Source: Blastocatellia bacterium (GTDB lineage Bacteria; Acidobacteriota; Blastocatellia; Pyrinomonadales; Pyrinomonadaceae). Taken from it: DNA of 41,315 nucleotides. The stretch's first letter is position 1, and each line of letters starts with the position of its first letter. The notes below the pieces were generated by a model. It was not told the DNA's origin. It ran no database searches and saw nothing but the letters and a program-made list of their open reading frames with translations. The stretch covers positions 2,912 to 44,226 of the forward strand of contig DNND01000021.1 in NCBI GenBank assembly GCA_003488005.1. The letters are read 5' to 3'. Shown here in pieces: positions 32,894 to 39,798 of the stretch. The translations under genes and the position numbers were made by a program.

Positions 32894-33554
32894 AACTTCG
32901 CTCGAAAAACTACCCGCGCGCCTGGAACGATCGCTGCCCCTTTGGGAGATTGCTTCAGTGGTCACGTCCTGCTTAATCGCTGAATGGGCGGTGTTCGTCT
33001 TCATTGGCCGCAACAGATTGATCATGGCCGTACCTATCGGCTTGGCGCTCGCGTTAATGTTGTACTCGCATCGGGAGCGCGGTGAAAGTTTGCGCGATAT
33101 TGGCCTGCGCGTTGATAATTTCCTTGTCTCCTGCCGCTTGCTCTTGCTGCCGACTGCGCTGGCTGTGATCTTGATCGTTACCTTCGGTTGGTTCACGAGC
33201 CACGGTGATTTCGGCGCGCCCTGGCGCTGGCGCTTCGTTGCGCTGCCGCTCTGGGCACTCTTCCAACAGTATGTCTTGAATGGATTCATTAATCGGCGAG
33301 CGCAAATGGCACTGGGCCCGGGACCGAAGAGCATCGCCCTGCTGGCAATCGCTTTCAGTGTTCTTCATCTTCCGAGCCCGCTGCTTGCACTTCTGACACT
33401 AGTGGCTGGGGCTACCTGGGGCTTCGTTTACCAGCGGGCGCCGAACCTTTATGCGCTTGCTCTCTCTCATTCGGCCGTCTCGCTGACGCTCGCTTTGACC
33501 ATTTCGCCGTATTGGCTGAACGGCTTGCGCGTCGGCTTTAAGTATTTTGGTTAG
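32874..33554 (+). CDS. CPBP/Abi-type membrane protein lacking the catalytic glutamates
   Basis: 226 residues, seven or so hydrophobic segments. The C-terminal half follows the CPBP (Abi/CAAX-like) intramembrane protease pattern: the position normally EExxxR reads FQQYVLNGFINRR, so both glutamates are Gln; the FxxxH motif is kept (FSVLHLP) and the last motif is HSAVS in place of HxxxN. The glutamates are needed for activity in Rce1-like enzymes, so this is probably an inactive relative or a divergent use of the fold. Translationally coupled to the small membrane protein upstream; ATG at 32877 is an alternative start. Confidence 0.78.
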   Translation: MMAGVAKTSLEKLPARLERSLPLWEIASVVTSCLIAEWAVFVFIGRNRLIMAVPIGLALALMLYSHRERGESLRDIGLRVDNFLVSCRLLLLPTALAVILIVTFGWFTSHGDFGAPWRWRFVALPLWALFQQYVLNGFINRRAQMALGPGPKSIALLAIAFSVLHLPSPLLALLTLVAGATWGFVYQRAPNLYALALSHSAVSLTLALTISPYWLNGLRVGFKYFG

Positions 33555-33612
33555 CCCTGGTCCAGCATAATTTAACTGTCTGTCAACCACGCTGTACCTG
33601 TTGAACACAGCT

Positions 33613-33621
33613 TGATATACT
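33613..33621 (+). promoter_or_regulatory. rnpB: Extended -10 promoter of rnpB
   Basis: TGATATACT: TGn followed by TATACT, about 12-18 nt before the RNase P RNA 5' end. The -35 region has only a weak TGTACC-like match. Same TGnTATACT form as before the RNase J gene. Confidence 0.5.
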
Positions 33622-33875
33622 GAAAAAGCCAAGCAAGTGAACAGGTCGGGCGGTCGCTGCTGATTCAAAAGTCAGGAGAGGAAAGTCCGAACACCAAAGG
33701 GCAGCGGGCCCGCTAACGGCGGGGCGTCTGATAAATCTCAGATCACAGTTTTCAATTCCTGGAACGAAAACGGAATTCCGGGTAGGGTCGGCATGATCAC
33801 CGCCGGATTGAAAGTTGTAATCTGGGATTAATTGGACGACGACAAGTGCAACAGAAAGCAAACCAGCCTGCTGAC

Positions 33876-33910
33876 ATCTGAGATCTCAAATTTGAAATCT
33901 GAGATTTGAA
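33876..33910 (+). repeat. Heptanucleotide array inside rnpB, first insert
   Basis: Five 7-nt units in phase: ATCTGAG, ATCTCAA, ATTTGAA, ATCTGAG, ATTTGAA, between CCTGC and GCAGG which close the stem. The position corresponds to helix P12 of type A RNase P RNA, which tolerates length change. Confidence 0.9.
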
Positions 33911-34054
33911 GCAGGTGATGGGTGAAACGGTGCGGCCCCCAGGGGCTTAAAGTAAGAGCGCACCGGCGCGTTTGGCGACAGACGCGGCCAGGCAAACTCC
34001 TCGCGGTGCAAGATCAAATAGGGAGGCGTCAACAGGGCTGCCCGCCCGAAACAG

Positions 34055-34089
34055 TTCTGAAATTTGAGATCTCAAATCTGAGATCTCAA
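34055..34089 (+). repeat. Heptanucleotide array inside rnpB, second insert
   Basis: Five units in phase: TTCTGAA, ATTTGAG, ATCTCAA, ATCTGAG, ATCTCAA, in the P15-P17 region just before GGGCTGG. The units belong to the same sequence family as the first insert and include the palindrome GAGATCTC. Confidence 0.9.
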
Positions 34090-34275
34090 AAAAAGGGCTG
34101 GTACGACCTCCGGGTAGATCGCTTGATCCAACTGGCAACAGTTGGACTAGATGAATGATCGCCATCCCGATGCGAAATCATCGGGACACAGAATTCGGCT
34201 TATAGACCTGTTCTACTTCGCTTGGCGCTAAGCATTCCCAGCGCTTCACCAATTTTCGAAAGAGAGGCCCCATTG

Positions 34276-34554
34276 ATGGCGAATCGTAAAGGAGTTTTCA
34301 TTGGCGCGTACGTGCCCAACCATTTGAAGGAATCTTTACGGCGGCGTGCGGCAGCCGAACATAGAACTCTCTCGCAGGAGATCACGCGCATTCTTGAGGA
34401 AGCCGTGCACGGCAAAGGACTACCGACCGGCAGCGTGGATCGCCGCAATCGTGAATCGACCCCGCGCCGCCGCACAACTGATCCCGCGCCTCGCCGTCGC
34501 AACGCCGACATCGATTATTCCCGCGGCAGCAAACCTGGCGACGATCGCAGCTAA
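34276..34554 (+). CDS. Ribbon-helix-helix (Arc/CopG-like) DNA-binding protein
   Basis: 92 residues. The first 45 form an RHH fold: strand KGVFIGAYVP, then helices NHLKESLRRRAAAEHR and LSQEITRILEEAVHG. The remaining half is disordered and rich in Arg, Pro and Ser (RRNRESTPRRRTTDPAPRRR). Such stand-alone RHH proteins are usually repressors or antitoxins; no toxin gene is adjacent. The start is ATG 34276 with GAGAGG upstream; a longer reading from 34222 would overlap the 3' flank of rnpB and lacks family support. Confidence 0.82.
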   Translation: MANRKGVFIGAYVPNHLKESLRRRAAAEHRTLSQEITRILEEAVHGKGLPTGSVDRRNRESTPRRRTTDPAPRRRNADIDYSRGSKPGDDRS

Positions 34555-34575
34555 GCAAACCGTTCGGTAACTCTC

Positions 34576-34887
34576 TTGAAGTATCTTGTCATCGCTTCAC
34601 TTTTTGCGCTGCTGCTTTTGCTGCTCTATGCGCGCATTCGTCCTTACCTGGTGGCCCTGCAAAAAATACTGACGGTCGCTCGCAACATTACTGATCCCAA
34701 GTCCACAGCTAATTCCAGGAGTCGCGCCGGCGGCATAACTGACACCAAGTTAGTGCGTTGTGTTGCCTGCGAAACGTGGGTGCCGGCCGAGCGCGCCATT
34801 GGAACCGGCGCCGGCGGCTCGCTCTATTGTTCGCGCGAGTGCCTGGAGAAGAAATCCGACAGGCGCGAAAAGAAGTTAGCAGGATAG
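34576..34887 (+). CDS. Small membrane protein with Cys4 zinc-ribbon-like motif (PP0621 family)
   Basis: 103 residues. N-terminal transmembrane helix (MKYLVIASLFALLLLLLYA) and a C-terminal motif CVACETWVPAERAI ... LYCSRECLEK, four Cys arranged CxxC ... CxxxC as in the PP0621 family. The start is a TTG with no strong Shine-Dalgarno, but no in-frame ATG or GTG follows before the TM helix ends. It is convergent with the MFS gene. Function unknown. Confidence 0.75.
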   Translation: MKYLVIASLFALLLLLLYARIRPYLVALQKILTVARNITDPKSTANSRSRAGGITDTKLVRCVACETWVPAERAIGTGAGGSLYCSRECLEKKSDRREKKLAG

Positions 34888-34917
34888 GTTGAGAAGCCCA
34901 CGACTCGCCGAAATTTT

Positions 34918-36330
34918 TCAGACAGTTTGCTTGACGCCAGCCGCCTCTTCCGGCAGCAAGTTTCCCGCTTCGTGGATGGCCTTGTCGGTGTCGGTAAGAT
35001 AAAGAATGACGAGGCCGGCGATAAAGAAAATTATCAGGGACAGCAGTGCTTGCCGGTAAGAACCCGTTGCTGCTACCACAGCGCCGAAAGTAAGTGGGCC
35101 GAGCCACGATGTGCCGCGTTCGGAAACCTCGTAAATACCAAAAAATGAAGCCTCGCGTCCCGCCGGAATCATCCGCGAAAAGAGTGATCGTGATAGCGCT
35201 TGTGAGCCGCCTAAGACGATGGCGATAAATATCGCCATAATCCAGGCTTCAGACGTCGTGTGCAGAAAACCATAGCCGTAAATCACTACGCCCGCCCACA
35301 GCACCAGCGAAATCAGAATCGCACTCTTAGTTCCAATCAAGTAAGCGATTCGCTCAAACAGGAGGGCGCCAAAGATGGCGACAAACTGCACCACCAGAAA
35401 AATTAGCAACAGAAACGACGGTTCAGTCTTTAAGCCGCGCGCCACGAAGAGTTCCTGCGCCAGGAAAACCGATGCCATACTGATCACTGTTTGAATACCG
35501 TCGTTAAAGAATAAGTATCCGATGAGGTATCGCAGAGTGTGTCGCAGACGCGCCAGCTCGCGGAACGTCCGGCCCAGTTCTGAGAATCCCACCGTTAGAT
35601 AAGTCTTTCCCGCCGGCAAAGCTTTTTCTGTCGTGCGCGTCTTGAGAGTTGCAAAAGTGATCAGCGCAAACATGCCCCACCACACGCCGGCCGAGAGCAA
35701 CGAGAGCCGCACGGCCATGTAAGGATCAAGACCGAGCCGGCCTGCGCTCTTCACCAGCAGGAAATTAAGCGCCAGGAGCACGCCACCGCCGAGATAGCCG
35801 TAAGCAAAACCTCGGCTCGATACTTTGTCACGCTGATCCTCAGTAGTGATGTCATTGAGAAAACCGTTATAAAAAACTATCGTCGCGCCAAAGCTCAGAT
35901 TGGCGATAATAAATAAAAGGCCACCCAGCAAATAAAGCCTGCCGGAGACAAAGAACATCAAACACGTAGCCGCAACGCCGATATAGCAAAACAGCGCCAT
36001 CATCTTCTTTTTTAAATTCGAGTAGTCGGCAACCGCGCCCAGCGTCGGCAACAGGAATATCTGCAGAAAGACAGCAACGGAAACGCAGGTCGGGAAAAAA
36101 GATTTTGAAGTGATAGCGCCCACTGGACCGAGGTTCAAAACAATTCCATTCTCGCCGACCACCTGCTGCGTGATCTCAGTCAGGTAAGGGCCAAAGAGTG
36201 CGCCTACGATGGTCGTTGAAAAAGCAGAGTTGGCCCAGTCGTATATCTTCCAACCAAAAACTTCGCGCGGATTGTTTTTGTCGAGGTGGCCATGACATTC
36301 GGATTTGGCCGGATGGTTGGTGGCGGTCAT
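34918..36330 (-). CDS. MFS transporter of the UMF1 (Atg22-like) family
   Basis: 470 residues with about 12 transmembrane segments. The family signature IYDWANSAFSTTI stands at the start of TM1, and FLNDITTEDQRDKVSSRGFA marks the central loop. Members are 'vacuole effluxer Atg22-like' permeases, in fungi exporting amino acids from the vacuole; bacterial substrates are unknown. The N-terminal 25 residues are hydrophilic with CHGH, perhaps cytoplasmic. The gene is convergent with the zinc-ribbon gene and is followed upstream by a MITE-like inverted repeat. Confidence 0.92.
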   Translation of the reverse strand: MTATNHPAKSECHGHLDKNNPREVFGWKIYDWANSAFSTTIVGALFGPYLTEITQQVVGENGIVLNLGPVGAITSKSFFPTCVSVAVFLQIFLLPTLGAVADYSNLKKKMMALFCYIGVAATCLMFFVSGRLYLLGGLLFIIANLSFGATIVFYNGFLNDITTEDQRDKVSSRGFAYGYLGGGVLLALNFLLVKSAGRLGLDPYMAVRLSLLSAGVWWGMFALITFATLKTRTTEKALPAGKTYLTVGFSELGRTFRELARLRHTLRYLIGYLFFNDGIQTVISMASVFLAQELFVARGLKTEPSFLLLIFLVVQFVAIFGALLFERIAYLIGTKSAILISLVLWAGVVIYGYGFLHTTSEAWIMAIFIAIVLGGSQALSRSLFSRMIPAGREASFFGIYEVSERGTSWLGPLTFGAVVAATGSYRQALLSLIIFFIAGLVILYLTDTDKAIHEAGNLLPEEAAGVKQTV

Positions 36331-36360
36331 ATCTCAGGCTGGCACGATGTAGTTTAGAGT

Positions 36361-36619
36361 TCAGGAAGCTCTGATCAAGTGTCTTCGACGCGTAGCGTCC
36401 GTACGAGTTTAGCCCGGCGTTTCAACGCCGGGATCAGGGCATTGTTTGCTCTCGTCGCGTAGCGACGATTGAGTTCGGGCTGTTTCGAGCGTCGCTACGC
36501 GACGCGAACGCTTCCATTGCCGTTCCCGGCCTTGAAAGGCCGGGCTAAATTCGTGCCGACGCTACGCGTCTAAAGACTGATACCGACCTTATGCGACTTA
36601 CTTGATCAAAGGTTCCTGA
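36361..36619. repeat. MITE-like nested inverted repeat (259 bp)
   Basis: Outer ends 36361-36380 and 36600-36619 are inverted repeats matching 18 of 20 bases (TCAGGAA...GATCAAGT). Inside, GACGCGTAGCGTC (near 36388) and GACGCTACGCGTC (near 36558) form another pair, as do TTTAGCCCGGCGTTTCAACG (from 36409) with the complementary part near 36527-36551, and CGTCGCGTAGCGACG with GCGTCGCTACGCGACGC in the centre. No ORF. It sits between the 5' end of the MFS gene and the 3' end of the metalloenzyme gene (36331-36658, otherwise empty). Confidence 0.85.
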
Positions 36620-36658
36620 AGTCCTTAGCTTGCGTGATGCGGCAGCAACAGCGGCAGC

Positions 36659-37594
36659 CTAAAGGCTGGACTCTGAACTTCCGGCTTCAACTGAATCAGT
36701 ATTCTTTAGCGATGGCTTTCCCGTCAGGGTATCAACTATCGCCGGAGTGATATCAGCAAGGGTTGCTATCCGACTTGCAATACGATTTTGATCTTGCCCC
36801 CAAACGATTGTGGGGACCATGTTCAGCGTATGATTGCGCGACGAAAGATCTTCGATGTTGCCGTGATCGCTGGTGAGTATAACGGAAGTGTTATTCAAAT
36901 CAACGTGAATTAATAACTCTCTAATAAGCCGCGCCAGGTTTTGCAGCGTCGTTCTCGCCAGTTGCAGATCCTGTTTGTGGCCGATCTTGTCGGTGATGAA
37001 ATATTCGTAAAGCGTAAATCTGTTTTCTGCGGCGATGGATGCGAGAACTTCGGCGGCTTGTTCAGCGCTGCGCAGCGTCACATCTTCTCCGCGTTCGATC
37101 AGCAACTGATTAGTAAAGTCATGAAAGACGGCGCGTCCTGCCTTCAGATCGGCGACCTGTCGAAAGGGCACGCCCGCCGCTTCCATCGCCGCCGTGGTCG
37201 CCGAAACCCAGCGCGGCCGCTCCTCAAAAAAGAGCTGCGTGTAGGTATTTGCAAAGGTGACTGGGCCAACACCGGCGCGCTTCAACTGCAGAAAGATCGA
37301 ATGCTCGCGCAGTATTTCCAGCATCGCCGCATTCGGAAATCCTTGTTTGTGATAACCGAGCAATTGCGGAACGTTTATTCCGGTGAGAATCGTCGTCTGG
37401 CCGGAAGCGCTCTGTGGCCGTCCTTCAATTCCCATACGCGCGTCGGTTGGAACAACAATGCCGCCGTGAATGCTTGGCGCGTCTTCATTCGAAAATAGCG
37501 CCAGCGGTTCCGCGTCAGGTAGACCATCAAAAGGATTCTGCGATCCGCGGGCGCCGATGCCAAGGCCGTCGATGAAGAAGAGTACTACTGACAT
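36659..37594 (-). CDS. Metalloenzyme/alkaline phosphatase superfamily protein
   Basis: About 311 residues. VVLFFIDGLGIGARG (first metal ligand Asp), the nucleophile region ASGQTTILTGIN, and ILTSDHGNIEDL (metal-binding DH) are the superfamily signatures shared by phosphopentomutase, iPGM and alkaline phosphatases. It is shorter than a full iPGM (about 510) and lacks its lid domain as far as I can see, so the reaction (phosphatase, phosphomutase or other) is open. Start ATG 37594 gives the normal family N-terminus; an in-frame ATG at 37732 would add 46 residues without similarity. Ribosome site weak. Confidence 0.78.
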   Translation of the reverse strand: MSVVLFFIDGLGIGARGSQNPFDGLPDAEPLALFSNEDAPSIHGGIVVPTDARMGIEGRPQSASGQTTILTGINVPQLLGYHKQGFPNAAMLEILREHSIFLQLKRAGVGPVTFANTYTQLFFEERPRWVSATTAAMEAAGVPFRQVADLKAGRAVFHDFTNQLLIERGEDVTLRSAEQAAEVLASIAAENRFTLYEYFITDKIGHKQDLQLARTTLQNLARLIRELLIHVDLNNTSVILTSDHGNIEDLSSRNHTLNMVPTIVWGQDQNRIASRIATLADITPAIVDTLTGKPSLKNTDSVEAGSSESSL

Positions 37595-38027
37595 TCTCGT
37601 TGTTGAATACCATCCGGAATCATTGCGCGCAAGTTCTTGGGTCATGCCCATCAAATTCGTGGTTCTGCCACTCGCTAACATCATTAGCTTGGATGGATAG
37701 ACCAGCAATTCGGCTTGACATCGTGCCTTCATAAGAATATGTTCGCCCCGCCTTAACCTCAGGTCTTACTAATTTCTTAAGGTTGGCTTTTGTTAGCCTT
37801 CGATCGTCGGATTTCCTTTCGTAACCTCGCTTGCTGAGTCTTAGGGTAAGTTCATCCTGCCAGTGATTTGTGCGCTCGGCCAGGTTTGGCTTGGCGTCGG
37901 ACCGTCTTGGCACGGGCGACGCCACCCGCAGAACTTTTGGAGGCACCAGAGCTAGTAGTTACCTTATCTTTTCAACTCCAATCCTGTTTTCGACCTCAGA
38001 AGACATCTATCAAAAGGAGACCTTGAC
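37595..38027. other. Gene-free intergenic stretch
   Basis: About 430 bp between the divergent metalloenzyme and peroxidase genes. Apart from the peroxidase Shine-Dalgarno (AAAAGGAG, about 38011-38018) I see no feature. A minus-strand frame of 108 codons here has no recognisable protein pattern. Confidence 0.5.
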
Positions 38028-39572
38028 ATGCCGAACATGACACTCTCTAACCAACCGCCCCACAGCAGTCCCAGCCCACCCCAACGGTTCCATGGTGTGC
38101 AGCCGATACGCGGCCTCGAAGATGTCCCGCGCTCGGCACTATACGAAGGACGGTTTGGACGAATGTTTCGGAACCTTCCGCCTTTTGCTCCAGAGGATGC
38201 GGATCTTCTGTCGTTGGGCGCAATGATGATCGAGACGCAGGCGCAGGCCGACGATCCTAATCTGGACAATCCTGATATTCCCGCGGGCTTCACTTACCTC
38301 GGTCAGTTCATCGACCATGACATCACCTTCGATCCCAACTCCAAACTGCAGCGCGACAACGATCCCGACGCACTGCGCAATTTCCGCACGCCGCGCTACG
38401 ATCTTGACTCGCTCTATGCGGATGGGCCGGACAACAATCCATATCTTTACGATGCGGAGGGGCTTCGTCTCCTTGTCGGCAAGAACGAGGCTGGTGAAGA
38501 CGACCTGCCGCGAAATGCTGCGGATCCACGGCGCGCTCTTACCGGCGATCCACGTAACGACGAAAATGCGATTGTCTCTCAGCTCCATCTGGGGTTCATA
38601 AAATTTCACAACAAGGTCGTGGATGCCCTGCCCGCGAATACGCCCAATCGTTTTGACGAGGCGCGACGAATTGTGCGTTGGCATTACCAGTGGGTCGTCT
38701 TACACGACTTCCTGCGAAAAATTCTCGGAGGCGATGATGTGGTCAACGACATCGTCAAGCTCGATAAATATAAAGTTCCCTTCGGTGGGGGCACAAAGGA
38801 TATTCAAGGGGCCCTGAACGTCGATCTCAAGTTTTATCACTTCAGGAATCAGCCGTTCATCCCGGTCGAGTTTTCAGTAGCAGCATATCGATTCGGCCAT
38901 AGCATGATTCGTACTGACTATGAGCTTAACCCGCAGACGGAAGACCCCGACGATGTGGATATCTTCGGCGATGATGGCGAAGACCTCCGTGGTTTTCAGG
39001 AACGGCGCGGCGGACTTGAAATTCAGTGGGCGCGCTTCTTTGATTTTGGCGTGCCCCTGAAGCCGCAACTCTCGCGCCGAATTGATGCGAAGATCGCAGT
39101 CGGTCTCGGAGTGCTGCCGTTCATCACCGACATGTTCAAGTCGCTCGCGAAACGCAATCTCCTGCGAGGGAAAGCGCTCGGCCTGCCATCCGGTCAGGCG
39201 GTTGCAAGGGCGATGGGTATGACACAGGGCAACGTTATCCTGACGCCTGCTGAGCTCGGGCTGCCGACGAACGCTCCAGGCGGCAACCCGGGTGAGCCGA
39301 CGCGCAACCTGGCCGCCGCTTTCAACGACAATACGCCGCTCTGGTTCTATATCCTGAAGGAAGCGGAGGTGCGTTGCAGCGGCAAGAAGCTTGGGCCAGT
39401 CGGCGGCCGCATCGTCGCCGAGGTACTGGTCGGCCTGCTTGACGGCGACCCGTCATCGTTCCTGAGTGCCGAGCCAACCTGGCAGCCTAAGCAAGGGCAG
39501 TTCGGTGCTACGCAAGACGGAAAGTTCTTTATGGCGGATCTACTGCGTTTTGCTGGAGTGAAAATTTCCTAG
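38028..39572 (+). CDS. Animal-type heme peroxidase family protein
   Basis: 514 residues. The peroxidase-cyclooxygenase family is recognised by YLGQFIDHDITFD (distal His97 and adjacent calcium-binding Asp), the RHNK-like segment FIKFHNKVVDAL, then WVVLHDFL, and the proximal His291 in VAAYRFGHSMIRTDYEL. Such enzymes oxidise halides or organic substrates with H2O2; bacterial members are often exported but no signal peptide is seen here, so a cytoplasmic or non-classical location is likely. AAGGAG lies eight nt upstream of the ATG. No neighbouring gene has an evident link, so it looks like an accessory gene. Confidence 0.93.
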   Translation: MPNMTLSNQPPHSSPSPPQRFHGVQPIRGLEDVPRSALYEGRFGRMFRNLPPFAPEDADLLSLGAMMIETQAQADDPNLDNPDIPAGFTYLGQFIDHDITFDPNSKLQRDNDPDALRNFRTPRYDLDSLYADGPDNNPYLYDAEGLRLLVGKNEAGEDDLPRNAADPRRALTGDPRNDENAIVSQLHLGFIKFHNKVVDALPANTPNRFDEARRIVRWHYQWVVLHDFLRKILGGDDVVNDIVKLDKYKVPFGGGTKDIQGALNVDLKFYHFRNQPFIPVEFSVAAYRFGHSMIRTDYELNPQTEDPDDVDIFGDDGEDLRGFQERRGGLEIQWARFFDFGVPLKPQLSRRIDAKIAVGLGVLPFITDMFKSLAKRNLLRGKALGLPSGQAVARAMGMTQGNVILTPAELGLPTNAPGGNPGEPTRNLAAAFNDNTPLWFYILKEAEVRCSGKKLGPVGGRIVAEVLVGLLDGDPSSFLSAEPTWQPKQGQFGATQDGKFFMADLLRFAGVKIS

Positions 39573-39608
39573 TAGGCTACAGGGACTAGAAAACCATCGG
39601 CCCGGAAT

Positions 39609-39638
39609 AAGGGGAAGTTGCTTTAGCGACTTCCCCTT
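39609..39638. terminator. Hairpin between peroxidase and sigma-54 activator genes
   Basis: AAGGGGAAGT and ACTTCCCCTT form a perfect 10-bp stem with a 10-nt loop. It lies between two convergent genes and can serve both as a bidirectional terminator, although T-runs are short. Confidence 0.6.
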
Positions 39639-39798
39639 AACGGCGCAGCACAACAAACTAACAGGCGATCTTGTTGGCATTTCTTTGCAGCTTGTGTGGG
39701 CGACGAACCAGCTTGTAAGGTCAGCCGTCGTCAAATTTGAATCGAGGCGAGGGCGCGGGGTATTTGTAAGAAGAGGGTTAAGCCCACCGCGTCCCTCA

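Larger units (their letters stand above)
33634..34216 (+). ncRNA. rnpB: RNase P RNA, bacterial type A, with heptanucleotide inserts
   Basis: The universal blocks are present in order: GAACAGGTC (P1 5' strand, 33639), GAGGAAAGTCC (P4, 33678), CAGAAAGCAAACC (about 33851), GGGTGAAACGGTGCGG (about 33920), GTAAGAGCGCACC (about 33952), CAAATAGGGAGG (about 34015), CCTCCGGGTAGATCGCTTGA (about 34108), AGATGAATGATCGCC (P4 3' side, about 34150) and GACCTGTTC (P1 3' strand, 34205-34213). It is the catalytic RNA that removes tRNA 5' leaders. At about 580 nt it is much longer than usual (350-420) because of two heptanucleotide arrays (33876-33910 and 34055-34089) and a small extra hairpin (GCCCCCAGGGGC near 33934). 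No ORF in this span is real. Confidence 0.96.

Noticed and set aside
33583..34165. Three open frames of 72-92 codons overlapping 33583-34165 on both strands
   Set aside because: They lie inside the RNase P RNA, have no protein pattern, and are explained by the structured RNA and its repeats.
37896..37920. A TTGGCACG sequence as a sigma-54 promoter for the peroxidase gene
   Set aside because: The expected -12 element (TTGC) is missing at the required spacing; similar TGGCAC sequences near 28565, 32700 and 36341 also fail.
37620..37946. A 108-codon minus-strand frame upstream of the metalloenzyme gene
   Set aside because: It overlaps the metalloenzyme start region in another frame and shows no recognisable fold, ribosome site or conserved motif.
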